DNA from: Paludibacter jiangxiensis
Lineage (GTDB): Bacteria; Bacteroidota; Bacteroidia; Bacteroidales; Paludibacteraceae
Assembly: GCA_945870155.1 (NCBI GenBank)
Contig: CAMBSB010000001.1
Location: 1-64,000, forward strand
Length of the DNA: 64,000 nucleotides
Reading direction: 5' to 3'
The translations under genes were made by a program, and so were the position numbers. Positions 8,069 through 16,218 of this stretch are shown piece after piece (the first letter of the stretch is position 1; each line of letters starts with the position of its first letter). The notes beneath the pieces are model-generated. The model had not been told where the DNA came from. It was given only the letters and a program-made list of their open reading frames with translations, and ran no database searches.

Positions 8069-9789
8069 TGCATAAATTTACCTGCAACATGTCTAAAAAG
8101 CTTTTTTATATTCTGACTTTTTTTGTCAGTTTTACTTTCATAGCTAATAATTCACATGCGGCAACCATCAATGTGAGTTCTTTAACCGCATTACAAACAG
8201 CAGTAAACAACTCAAATTCAGGAGATATTTTTAATCTGGCAAACGGACATTATACAAACTGCAATCTAACTGTTTCAAAATCAAATATTACTATTCAGGC
8301 TGCAACTGCCGGAGGGGTTTATCTCGATGGAACAAGTACAATTACAATTAATGGGAACAATGTTACTTTTGGAGGATTTCAGTTTACAGCCAATGTAACA
8401 GCCAACGGAACCAATACAATTGCAGTTAATGGCAATACTAATACAATTACACAACTGAATTTCAATGGTTATTCTGCCGACCATTTTCTTTACATTACAG
8501 GGCAATACAATGTAGTTTCATATTGTAATTTTCAGAATAAATTAGCTATAATGGCTGATAAAGCTGGTACAGGCGATATGGTTCAGATTATTCCCAATGC
8601 CACCAATCCGGGGTATAACGTGATTCGCTATTGTTCGTTCCAGCACTTACCGGGTATGGGTGGCGATTATGGCAATGAATGTATTCGAATTGGAAACAGT
8701 ACATTATCAACATTTATATCCCGAACGATAGTAGAATATTGTTATTTCGAAGATACAGGTTTAGGTGATAGCGAAACTTTATCGGTTAAATCAAGAGAAA
8801 ATATTCTGAGGTATAATACGATGTATAACAATCCCGATGCCATGTTCGTTTTCAGACGTGGAGATAATAATGTGGCTTATGGCAATTTTTTTATTAACTC
8901 AGGAGGAATAAGGGTCAAAGAAGCGAATAACATCTTTTGTTATAATAATTATTTTGAGAAATCAGGTGTAGGAGGCACAATGAATGCTGTAAGTTATATT
9001 TACGACACATCGAATTCCACTTATGTACTCGATAAAATCAATTTTCTTCATAATACTTTTGTGGATTGTGGTATGATTGACTTTGGAGGCACAGGCGCAA
9101 CCAATGGTAATTGGGCAAACAATATTTTTAAAAAAACAGGTACAATATTTCAAAATGCCAATGCCGGGACTACTTTTAAAGGCAATATTTATTCAGGAAC
9201 ACTTGGTATCACCATTCCAGCTGGCATGACAAATGCCGACCCGAAATTAACACTTAACACAGATGGTTATTATGGTTTGTCAGCCACAAGTCCGGCTATT
9301 GATGCTGCCAATGCTACATATCCAGCCATTTTAGATATTGCAAATACTGACGATGACCCAACTTTAATGTTCGATATTAAAGGATTACCACGCCCGGCAA
9401 GTGCTATATTGAAAGATGTAGGTTGTGAGGAATATAATGCTAGTGGAACAATTATAAATCGGCCATTAAAACTGGTAGATGTTGGACCTACGTATCTGAA
9501 ACCATTAACAACTCTGATTAATCCAACAAGTAATGAGTTTGATTTCACCATTTTGACAAATCCAACCATCAGGAAATTAACTATAATTTATAATTTTTCA
9601 TCCGAATCAATAGTTACTCTAGCTATTTTCAACCTTAATGGAATGTTGGTAAAATCTTTCAAAAATAATCCAGTTTATACATCGGAAATTCAAAATGGTA
9701 GTTTTGATATTACAGATTTAAAATCAGGGGTATATTTTGTTCAACTAAGAGCTGGCAATTTATCAAAAGTCAAAAAAATCATTGTATAA
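8068..9789 (+). CDS. PL6-type lyase (alginate/chondroitin lyase family) with T9SS sorting domain
   Basis: The 573-residue product (or 566 if translation starts at the ATG at 8089, which gives a cleaner signal peptide MSKKLFYILTFFVSF) is a parallel beta-helix of the chondroitinase-B/alginate-lyase PL6 family. Support comes from the TINVSSLTALQTAVNN opening, NECIRIG near residue 203, K241 in SVKSREN, and the FRRGDNN motif with R263/R264. In PL6 enzymes a Lys and an Arg about 21 residues apart act as base and acid; here the spacing is 22-23. The C-terminal 80 residues are a T9SS sorting domain. It likely cleaves beta-eliminable uronic-acid linkages at the cell surface. Substrate is not determined. 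Confidence 0.85.
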   Translation: MHKFTCNMSKKLFYILTFFVSFTFIANNSHAATINVSSLTALQTAVNNSNSGDIFNLANGHYTNCNLTVSKSNITIQAATAGGVYLDGTSTITINGNNVTFGGFQFTANVTANGTNTIAVNGNTNTITQLNFNGYSADHFLYITGQYNVVSYCNFQNKLAIMADKAGTGDMVQIIPNATNPGYNVIRYCSFQHLPGMGGDYGNECIRIGNSTLSTFISRTIVEYCYFEDTGLGDSETLSVKSRENILRYNTMYNNPDAMFVFRRGDNNVAYGNFFINSGGIRVKEANNIFCYNNYFEKSGVGGTMNAVSYIYDTSNSTYVLDKINFLHNTFVDCGMIDFGGTGATNGNWANNIFKKTGTIFQNANAGTTFKGNIYSGTLGITIPAGMTNADPKLTLNTDGYYGLSATSPAIDAANATYPAILDIANTDDDPTLMFDIKGLPRPASAILKDVGCEEYNASGTIINRPLKLVDVGPTYLKPLTTLINPTSNEFDFTILTNPTIRKLTIIYNFSSESIVTLAIFNLNGMLVKSFKNNPVYTSEIQNGSFDITDLKSGVYFVQLRAGNLSKVKKIIV

Positions 9790-9794
9790 TAATT

Positions 9795-10085
9795 GGTGGA
9801 AGGGGAAAGATGCACATGCCCTGTGTAGCCACGGTTTACTAACCATGCTGTACGGCTGTCTTTTTCTGCCCAGTTATCGGGGTTGCGCCTTGCACCCCAG
9901 GGGTCATAAGCATAACGCTCCACTACCGTTCCGTTTTCATCAGTAAGTGCTATCAACGAACCCTGATTGTCGGTATAGCCATAATATAGTGTCTCTACAC
10001 CATTAAACTCTATCATTACTGCGCCACTGCTAAGATAATGGTATTTTTTATATTGCCAAGGGTGAGGATAAAAGCGGATTAAAAA
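9795..10085 (-). pseudogene. Rhs core fragment
   Basis: The minus strand encodes an isolated piece of an Rhs/YD-repeat protein: YYGYTDNQGSLIALTDENG, VVERYAYDPWGARR and NRGYTGHVHL are hallmarks of the Rhs core. The frame continues upstream of the first Met (KKYHYLSSGAVMIEFNG) but lacks the long N-terminal repeat region, and the C-terminal side is cut off at the end of the PL6 gene. It aligns with residues 20-75 of the Rhs protein at 46243-47544. This is debris from a larger Rhs gene, probably not functional. Confidence 0.8.
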
Positions 10086-10169
10086 CCTGTCTGCCGCACT
10101 TGTCTTTGCTTGCCGCAGGCAGGGGAAAGTCCGTTTAATACAAAAGGTGGGATTAAAAGAAATCCCACC
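10075..10169. repeat. Rhs-associated repeat A, copy 1
   Basis: This segment (ggatt-aaaaacctg ... gtccgtttaatacaaaagg) recurs at 47722-47788. It ends in a hairpin with arms ggtgggatt and aatcccacc (10146-10154 and 10161-10169). Both copies lie upstream of an Rhs core fragment on the minus strand. This copy carries an extra internal cctg/caggcagg stem. The rest of the gap, 10170-10335, shows no gene. Confidence 0.75.
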
Positions 10170-10335
10170 TGACGCATACTGAACTTTTAGTTCATTAATA
10201 TGGAGTTAGATAAAAAATATCCGCCAATACAGAGATAGATATATCCGTTTGGACAGGAATACATCCAACGGGACGGGATACTTATACTTCAATGATATAA
10301 AGTTTGATATATCCTTTTGACAGTCAAATGCGAAT

Positions 10336-11028
10336 TTACAAATTTAATATTTTCAATACGTTTCTATCAATCGGTAATTCAGAATCAATCACTATCAGAA
10401 AAAATCCTTTATCACTTTTGTAAACCAGGAATAAAACATTTTCTTTATAAGGTACGAATTCGTAATAGATATCATTTTTCTCCGCTTCATTGCTCAATGA
10501 AATTCTATTAAAGGAACCAATAAAGCCTTTATAATGCTTATCACTTATAAAATCACGTATTTTAGATTCTTGATCTGTGTTTACAATAATGGTTTTGTAA
10601 TTGTAACCGTATGCAATAACACTTCTTGCATCTGATTCGGCATCAATCACTTCTCCTCGTTCTGGTTTTATGTCGCGTAAATCTTGCTTTAATCTGAATT
10701 TTATATTGCTGAGATGAATATTCTCAAATTTATCAAACTTCCAAATAAAAATACGGATATAAACTTCATTTAAAAGCAACAGTGGGTCTATACCTTGTTT
10801 TATATTGATATTTGGATAATAATGATATGTTTCTGAAGCATCATACATCCCACGTGCAGTTGCAATAAACAGAGTATCAATATGTTGAAATGACTCTTTT
10901 TTAAATAGGTATGTAAATTTTTCTTTACTATGCCAATCGGTGGTATGTCCAACGATAAAATAAAATAAAATGCGATACATTACATACAACAATAAGACAA
11001 CAATTGATATTTTTATTATTTTCTTCAT
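10336..11028 (-). CDS. membrane-anchored hypothetical protein, candidate immunity protein
   Basis: A 230-residue protein with one N-terminal membrane segment (IIKISIVVLLLYVMYRILFY) and a soluble, mixed alpha/beta remainder rich in aromatic and charged residues. I do not recognise the family. Its start lies 12 bases after the stop of a short open frame that looks like the end of an Rhs toxin tip (11041-11187), and Rhs core debris follows downstream. In polymorphic-toxin loci the gene just after the toxin tip normally encodes its immunity protein, so that is the best guess here. A membrane anchor would fit protection against a toxin acting at the envelope. Confidence 0.5.
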   Translation of the reverse strand: MKKIIKISIVVLLLYVMYRILFYFIVGHTTDWHSKEKFTYLFKKESFQHIDTLFIATARGMYDASETYHYYPNINIKQGIDPLLLLNEVYIRIFIWKFDKFENIHLSNIKFRLKQDLRDIKPERGEVIDAESDARSVIAYGYNYKTIIVNTDQESKIRDFISDKHYKGFIGSFNRISLSNEAEKNDIYYEFVPYKENVLFLVYKSDKGFFLIVIDSELPIDRNVLKILNL

Positions 11029-11040
11029 TATATTTTGGGA

Positions 11041-11187
11041 TTAGTATGCTGGAATTGGGTATGTTTTAATTGGTGATAATATATTTAATGCCATTATTAA
11101 CACACTTGGTGTCATTCTATCAATTTTTGAAGTATTTAAACCTATCGTAATGCCGAATGATGAGTTAACAGTATAATGAAATTTAAT
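11041..11187 (-). pseudogene. C-terminal remnant of an Rhs toxin tip
   Basis: The minus strand is open for about 49 codons with no start codon in a sensible place and ends in TAA at 11043-11041. The translated tail includes YTVNSSFGITIGLN and finishes IKTYPIPAY. It begins at a hairpin repeat (11190-11251) that also abuts the truncated Rhs gene at 47544. Position, strand and the short gap to the downstream membrane protein fit an orphan toxin tip reduced to its last part. The toxin activity cannot be identified from so little sequence. Confidence 0.45.
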
Positions 11188-11189
11188 AC

Positions 11190-11262
11190 GGGACGCAGTT
11201 GTTGGGATTTATTTGCAATCCCAACTCTTGTATTCTTAGCATTTGTAATGCGTTCTTATAAA
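11190..11262. repeat. Rhs-associated hairpin repeat B, copy 1
   Basis: Contains two successive hairpins: gttgggatt/aatcccaac (11201-11225) and gcatt-tgt-aatgc (11239-11251). The same layout and flanking words (ttgttgggattt, cccaactcttgtattctt) recur at 47517-47580, where the second hairpin has different but still complementary arms. It marks the truncation point of an Rhs remnant in both places. Confidence 0.8.
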
Positions 11263-11483
11263 AAATTTGTTTATCGGATTAAATTACGACAGCTAATTTT
11301 GATTATAAATAAATCCACCTACATGCAACGCTCATCTTTTGAACATCTAATCAATTACATATCCGGTTGGAAGGGAGACTTTGCCAAACATTCCACAACA
11401 ATTATTTTAAGTTGAACTATTACGCAACAAAGTTAATAATTATTTTAAAATAACAAACATTTATGAAAAATAAATTACTCACT

Positions 11484-11809
11484 CTCTAAAACATCCGAAT
11501 TCCTATCTTTGAGATAGGATGTACTCTCTAAAACATCCGATTTCCTATCTTTGAGATAGGATGTACCCTCTAAAACATGCGATTTCCTATCTTTGAGATA
11601 GAATGTACCCTCTAAAACATCCGATTTCCTATGTTTGAGATAGGATGTACCCTCTAAAACATCCGATTTCCTATCTTTGAGATAGGTTGCACCCTCTAAA
11701 ACATCCGATTTCCTATCTTTGAGATAGGATGTACCCTCTAAAACATCCGATTTCCTATCTTTGAGATAGGATGTACCCTCTAAAACATGCGATTTAATTA
11801 TAATGTACC
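11484..11809. repeat. 42-bp tandem array of hairpin units, about 7.8 copies
   Basis: Seven complete 42-base units start at 11484, 11526, 11568, 11610, 11652, 11694 and 11736, and a shortened eighth starts at 11778. Each unit begins ctctaaaacatcc and contains the hairpin cctatct-ttg-agatagg, with outer acat/atgt able to extend the stem. Units differ by zero to three substitutions. There are no unique spacers, so it is not a CRISPR array. The array runs directly into a CCCC-type palindromic repeat. No gene is present between 11041 and 11923 apart from the toxin-tail remnant. Confidence 0.95.
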
Positions 11810-11815
11810 CTCAAA

Positions 11816-11838
11816 CTCCCCCTTTGGGGGTTGGGGGG
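11816..11838 (+). repeat. CCCC-type palindromic repeat
   Basis: ctccccctttgggggttggggg-type sequence of the dispersed family also seen at 4182, 4279, 17267 and 36361. It is joined to the last tandem unit through the shared word ctc-aaact, as at 36355-36366 (ctctaaaactccccc), suggesting that the 42-base unit and this repeat have a common leader sequence. Confidence 0.85.
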
Positions 11839-11859
11839 TAGAGCTAATAAAAATTGAAA

Positions 11860-11890
11860 AACGCCACTCCCCCGAAAAGGAAATGGCGTT
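11860..11890 (-). terminator. probable terminator of the hypothetical gene at 11923
   Basis: Inverted arms aacgcca and tggcgtt enclose 17 bases, just downstream of the minus-strand stop at 11923; on that strand the stem is followed by a T-containing stretch (tttttcaattttta). Confidence 0.6.
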
Positions 11891-11922
11891 AGTTTATAAC
11901 CTGTAATGCAGTCTGTCAGGTT

Positions 11923-12399
11923 TTATTTAGTTTCCGGTTTTTTAGATTTTACGGCAAATCTTTGTTGTAAATCATTGTAAACAGCTTCGGAACCGGGAAC
12001 ATTAACACGACTTGCACCTTTTACCGAATTGTAAAATACCAGTGCAGCATTATATGCTTCGCTGCCTGCCACCATGGTGGTATCTTCTATGGCACGTTGA
12101 AGCGTACTAACATGTTTTAAAATTGTATTTAAATCCTGTGATAAAGCATAATCCTTTTTAGCTTCTGCAATATCGAGATAAGCAGGTACTAAAGTTGGAT
12201 TGCTTTCGGCATATTCCAGTGCTTTATTTACAAAAGCAATGGTTTTATCCCCCATTTTACTTAGTTCCAATCTGTCAGTTGGCGTCAGATTAAACAGTAA
12301 ATAATTTGTCATTAATGCATTTAATGCATTCAATTTTGAAATAATATCGGCTAATACATCAGCCGGCATTGTAGTCGAAATTAAATTTTCTTGTGACAT
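11923..12399 (-). CDS. helical hypothetical protein
   Basis: A 158-residue cytoplasmic protein without signal peptide or membrane segment. It is predicted by eye to be almost wholly alpha-helical (for example DVLADIISKLNALNALMTNYLL and DKTIAFVNKALEYAE), like a helical bundle, with a basic C-terminal tail (KSKKPETK). I do not recognise a named family and cannot assign function. It is monocistronic, with its own terminator-like stem downstream. A TAnnTTTG-like element on the minus strand (12489-12496) could be its promoter. Confidence 0.65.
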   Translation of the reverse strand: MSQENLISTTMPADVLADIISKLNALNALMTNYLLFNLTPTDRLELSKMGDKTIAFVNKALEYAESNPTLVPAYLDIAEAKKDYALSQDLNTILKHVSTLQRAIEDTTMVAGSEAYNAALVFYNSVKGASRVNVPGSEAVYNDLQQRFAVKSKKPETK

Positions 12400-12987
12400 A
12401 GTCTTTCATTTTTTTGTAAAAAACATACTTTTTCCTATTCTTACAGACTGCTTACAGGTTATATTTAAACAGTTTAATATTAACGCTGCAAATGTAAATA
12501 TATTTTGATAATAACATAATAATTTTGATAAAAGAATTATGCTAATTTAACATGTTGTCATTAAACTTGAAAACTAATTATGGCGTATTGTCTTTTTTGC
12601 TTAGTTAATACGAATTAGATAGTATCTTGATTATTATCATATAAATACTATTAAATAATTACGCATTTTACAATTCAAATACATTTATTACCCTGTCTTT
12701 ATAATTGTAAAGCTTTTAATTGTGAATTTTATAATCCCGACTTCGGTTACGCATATTTAAAATTTATCTGTTTTTATAAGTAATTAAATCCTGTGAACTT
12801 ACTATAAGATGAGTTGTTTATTAAATTGAATGTTCAAAAATCTATCAGATGTATTAAAAGTGAAAGTATTTGGACAATTTTCAATATTGACTACATGTAA
12901 TTATTGCTATTTTTGTTTCTTGATACATAAAGAGTTTTTGCTATATTTAAATATTAATTCTTAAATCAATTTTAAAAATCAAATATC
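12400..12987. other. intergenic region, 588 bases
   Basis: A very A+T-rich gap between divergently transcribed genes. No open frame of interest on either strand. It holds a possible minus-strand -7 element (caaatgta at 12489-12496) and a possible plus-strand promoter near 12887-12915. The rest shows no recognisable structure. Confidence 0.6.
12887..12915 (+). promoter_or_regulatory. possible Bacteroidetes-type promoter for the 12988 gene
   Basis: tattttt-g at 12908-12915 fits the -7 pattern TAnnTTTG, with ttgac at 12887-12891 about 16 bases upstream as a weak -33 element. The leader would be about 65 bases. Pattern match only. Confidence 0.35.
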
Positions 12988-15900
12988 ATGAAAAAAAACA
13001 ACTCATTTCAGAAAGTTTCTAATCGAAACAAATCTTTCATCAGGCTTTTATTGCCTTTATTTGCACTGTTTCTTTCAGTAAACGGACTTGTTGCACAACA
13101 AATTATAGGCACTTTTCCCTATATGAATGGTGGATTTGAAGGACAAACCGCAGGTGCGCTAGGTACCACATTATCTGCTACTTTATGGACACGTCAAAAT
13201 CAAACAGGTGCATCTACAACAATTGTTACCGCTTCACCTCGAACTGGTATTAACTATGCTTCTATTGTTAATGTGACTGCAGTTTCAAGGCCATTGCAAA
13301 GTCCACAATTACAGCCTTTTGATGCAGCTAAAGCCCCAATTGCAAGTACAGCTTATATGGTTCAGTTTTTTGCAAAAAACGCACTTGCAATTTCTGCTTT
13401 TCAAGTAGGGACAAATACAAATGGTACTTCAAGTACTAACTATTCTACAAATTCATATACTTTGCCAGCAAATGCAACATGGACAAAATATACCATTGCA
13501 ACAACAACAAATAGTGCTGCGGTAACTTCTTCAGGAATTGCAATAGTTGGGCGATGTATAACTGGCACATTTGATATTGATGATGTGGTGATTTATCCAG
13601 GAACATCAGCAGATGGTGTTGTACCAGATGCTCCCACTTCTCCGACTATTCCTGCAGCAGCAGCAACTCAACAAACTGTTTCGTGGACGGCTCCTGATAC
13701 AGGGGTTGATGGAGGCGGATACATGGTTGTTCGCAGTACAGCAGATCCTGCTACAACACCTAACCCCAATGGAATTTACGCTGTGGGCAATTTTGTGGCT
13801 GGTACCGAAAAAGTAGTTTATCTTGGGACTAATACTTCTTTTATTGATCTTGGTCTCACTCAAGAGACTCACTATTATTATCGTATTTACACAGTAGATA
13901 AAGCATTTAATTATTCATCACCTATCGCAATAGATGGTTCAACTACAGCACCAAGTTATGCTGCTGAGCCTACAACTCAGGCATCAGGAATAAGTTTTAC
14001 CAATGTTACTTCTACAAGTATTGATATTAACTGGACCGTCGGTAACGGTACTAACAGCTTAGTTGTTGTGAAAGCTGGAAGTGAAGTAAATGCAGACCCT
14101 ACCGATGGTAGTACATACACTCCTAATACTATTTATGGAAACGGAATGCAAATTGGCACAGGTAATTATGCAGTTTACAATGGTACTGGAAATTCTGTAT
14201 CAATTACGGGACTTGGCAAAGCTATTACTTATTATGTGAAAGTTTATACCTTTAATGGTTCAGCTGGTTCTGAAAACTATTTACTTACATCTCCGGCATC
14301 GGGAAGCCAATTGGCAACTCCTGGTGAAATTATCTCAACAGGATTAAATTCTGCAAGTGTTTCCTATTCTACAGGTTCGGCTTGGGTTGGTGGCGTTGCA
14401 CCAACTCGCTACGACAATGTAACAATTGTATCTGGCGATGTGTTTAATGTTGGATCAACACAAGCTTGTTTTAATCTCACTATTCAATCGGGTGGAAAAA
14501 TAGCTGCTAGTACTTCACAAACATTTCAGATTTATGGTACATCTTTAGCATGTGATGGTACATTTGGAGATGCATCCAATACTGTTTCACAAATGACTGT
14601 TGAGTTTGGCGGAAATCTTGTAATTAGTGGTTCAGGTGGCATATATCCGTATAAATTTCGTCCGGTAACTGGCTTATCGAATATTGGTATAACTTTCAAT
14701 TCAAATACAACGGTTACGTATGCCACAGTGAGTATGCAATCGGATAACACCGGAAATGACAATGTTACATTTAATATTCCAACAGGTAAAACATTAACTT
14801 TAGCTGGTAGTTTAAGTACTACATCCAGTTCGTCAGGTATTGGAAATGCTAACACAACAGTTAATGTAAATGGCACCCTGAATATTGGGAATACATTGAA
14901 TACTACTACTGCGATTGGAAAATCGTATACAGTTAATGTTAATGGCGATATGACTATAAACAAACTGAACATATTACCGGCACATGCAGTTCAAGCACCT
15001 TCTATTAATGTTACTTCCCCTGGGTCAATTACTGTTACAGGAACAACTGATGCATCAAGTACAACAATAACAGGTGCACTTACTGGTACTGGTACATTTA
15101 ATTTGAATGCTTTAGGAACAATAAACACATCAGCTGCGTTGGGTTTAGAACCAGTAGCCGGACCAATCAGAACTGCAACTCGCAACTTCAATACCGGTGC
15201 AAATTATGGATACGTTGGTACTTCAGCTCAGGTTCCTGGTAGCGATTTTCCGGCAACTGTAAACAATTTGACTTTAAATAATGCTGCAGGATTAAGTTTG
15301 GGTGCTGCAACTACCGTTAATGGCATTTTGACATTAACTGCCGGCGCCTTAAGTTTAGCTAATAACGATTTAACATTGGGTGCATTGGGTACAATATCAG
15401 GTGGCTCTGCTACTGCATATATTGCAACTACCGGAACTGGAAAACTCACTCAACCGGTTGCTGCTACAACTGCCAAATTATTTCCAATTGGAACTGTAAG
15501 TAGTTACGACCCAGTTACAGTAACTCCAACCGATGCTACCAATTTTTCAGCCAAAGTGTATACAAGCTTATCAGGCACAGCAGCTTCGGGTTATTTCTAC
15601 AATGCAAAAGAATGGGATTTAACATCTTCAGCTCCATCATCAACATTGGTATCATTTACACCCTCTGTTGTTACTGCTACAGGGATTAATGCTGTAGTTG
15701 GACATTATGTTAGTGGTGATTATGTAAATATACCTGCTACTCTTACTGGAAGTTCTTATGCCGCTACAGTAACTTCATTTTCACCTTTTGTAACTGGTCA
15801 AACTGATTTGCCAACTGGATTGAGCAATGGAAAGGAGTCTCAATTGTTCTTTGATGGTCAAATTATTCATAATAATGCAAATATTGACTTACACTTGTAT

Positions 15901-16020
15901 GATGCTACCGGTAAATTCATTTTATCAACAAAAAAATCAGTAAACATGGCATCAAAAGCAAATGGAATTTATATTATTAAGAGTGAATTAGGTACTCAGA
16001 AAATTTCAGTGATAAACTAA
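12988..16020 (+). CDS. large T9SS-exported surface protein with Fn3-like and beta-helix-like domains
   Basis: The 1010-residue product has a long signal region (hydrophobic at 18-35, ending GLVAQQ). Residues 40-205 resemble a carbohydrate-binding beta-sandwich (FDIDDVVIYPG ending). Two fibronectin-III-like segments follow (about 210-310 and 325-440), each starting with a Pro-rich linker. Residues 450-900 are Thr/Asn/Gly-rich repeats with the pattern of an autotransporter-like beta-helix. The C-terminus (LHLYDATGKF to KISVIN) is a T9SS sorting domain. It is likely an adhesin or surface-layer-like protein; no catalytic motif is visible. It stands alone with its own terminator. Confidence 0.75.
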   Translation: MKKNNSFQKVSNRNKSFIRLLLPLFALFLSVNGLVAQQIIGTFPYMNGGFEGQTAGALGTTLSATLWTRQNQTGASTTIVTASPRTGINYASIVNVTAVSRPLQSPQLQPFDAAKAPIASTAYMVQFFAKNALAISAFQVGTNTNGTSSTNYSTNSYTLPANATWTKYTIATTTNSAAVTSSGIAIVGRCITGTFDIDDVVIYPGTSADGVVPDAPTSPTIPAAAATQQTVSWTAPDTGVDGGGYMVVRSTADPATTPNPNGIYAVGNFVAGTEKVVYLGTNTSFIDLGLTQETHYYYRIYTVDKAFNYSSPIAIDGSTTAPSYAAEPTTQASGISFTNVTSTSIDINWTVGNGTNSLVVVKAGSEVNADPTDGSTYTPNTIYGNGMQIGTGNYAVYNGTGNSVSITGLGKAITYYVKVYTFNGSAGSENYLLTSPASGSQLATPGEIISTGLNSASVSYSTGSAWVGGVAPTRYDNVTIVSGDVFNVGSTQACFNLTIQSGGKIAASTSQTFQIYGTSLACDGTFGDASNTVSQMTVEFGGNLVISGSGGIYPYKFRPVTGLSNIGITFNSNTTVTYATVSMQSDNTGNDNVTFNIPTGKTLTLAGSLSTTSSSSGIGNANTTVNVNGTLNIGNTLNTTTAIGKSYTVNVNGDMTINKLNILPAHAVQAPSINVTSPGSITVTGTTDASSTTITGALTGTGTFNLNALGTINTSAALGLEPVAGPIRTATRNFNTGANYGYVGTSAQVPGSDFPATVNNLTLNNAAGLSLGAATTVNGILTLTAGALSLANNDLTLGALGTISGGSATAYIATTGTGKLTQPVAATTAKLFPIGTVSSYDPVTVTPTDATNFSAKVYTSLSGTAASGYFYNAKEWDLTSSAPSSTLVSFTPSVVTATGINAVVGHYVSGDYVNIPATLTGSSYAATVTSFSPFVTGQTDLPTGLSNGKESQLFFDGQIIHNNANIDLHLYDATGKFILSTKKSVNMASKANGIYIIKSELGTQKISVIN

Positions 16021-16059
16021 AATTTAAACGGTTAAAAAGTAGTATCTATTTAAAGACAT

Positions 16060-16098
16060 AAAAGCGTATTGTGAGTTTCGCAATGCGCTTTTTGTTTT
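16060..16098 (+). terminator. rho-independent terminator of the surface-protein gene
   Basis: aaagcg-tattg and caat-gcgcttt form an imperfect stem followed by tttttgtttt, 40 bases after the stop at 16020. Confidence 0.75.
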
Positions 16099-16218
16099 AA
16101 AAATAGGATACTTGTAATGAAAAAACTATATCATTGTATCAATTTTGAAAGCAATTGGATTATTTTTGGTATTTGTTTTAAAATAGAATACTTATTTTTG
16201 CTTATAAATAAATCAATT

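Noticed and set aside
11176-11415. Plus-strand 79-codon open frame
   Set aside because: It runs through hairpin repeat B and the toxin-tail remnant, has unlikely composition and no neighbours or motifs supporting it.
11484-11809. Possible CRISPR array
   Set aside because: The 42-base units follow each other without unique spacers, differ by substitutions throughout, and no cas gene is present.
14532-15449. Long minus-strand open frames inside the large surface-protein gene
   Set aside because: They are antisense shadows created by the low-complexity Thr/Asn/Gly-rich coding sequence; the plus-strand protein has a signal peptide and sorting domain.
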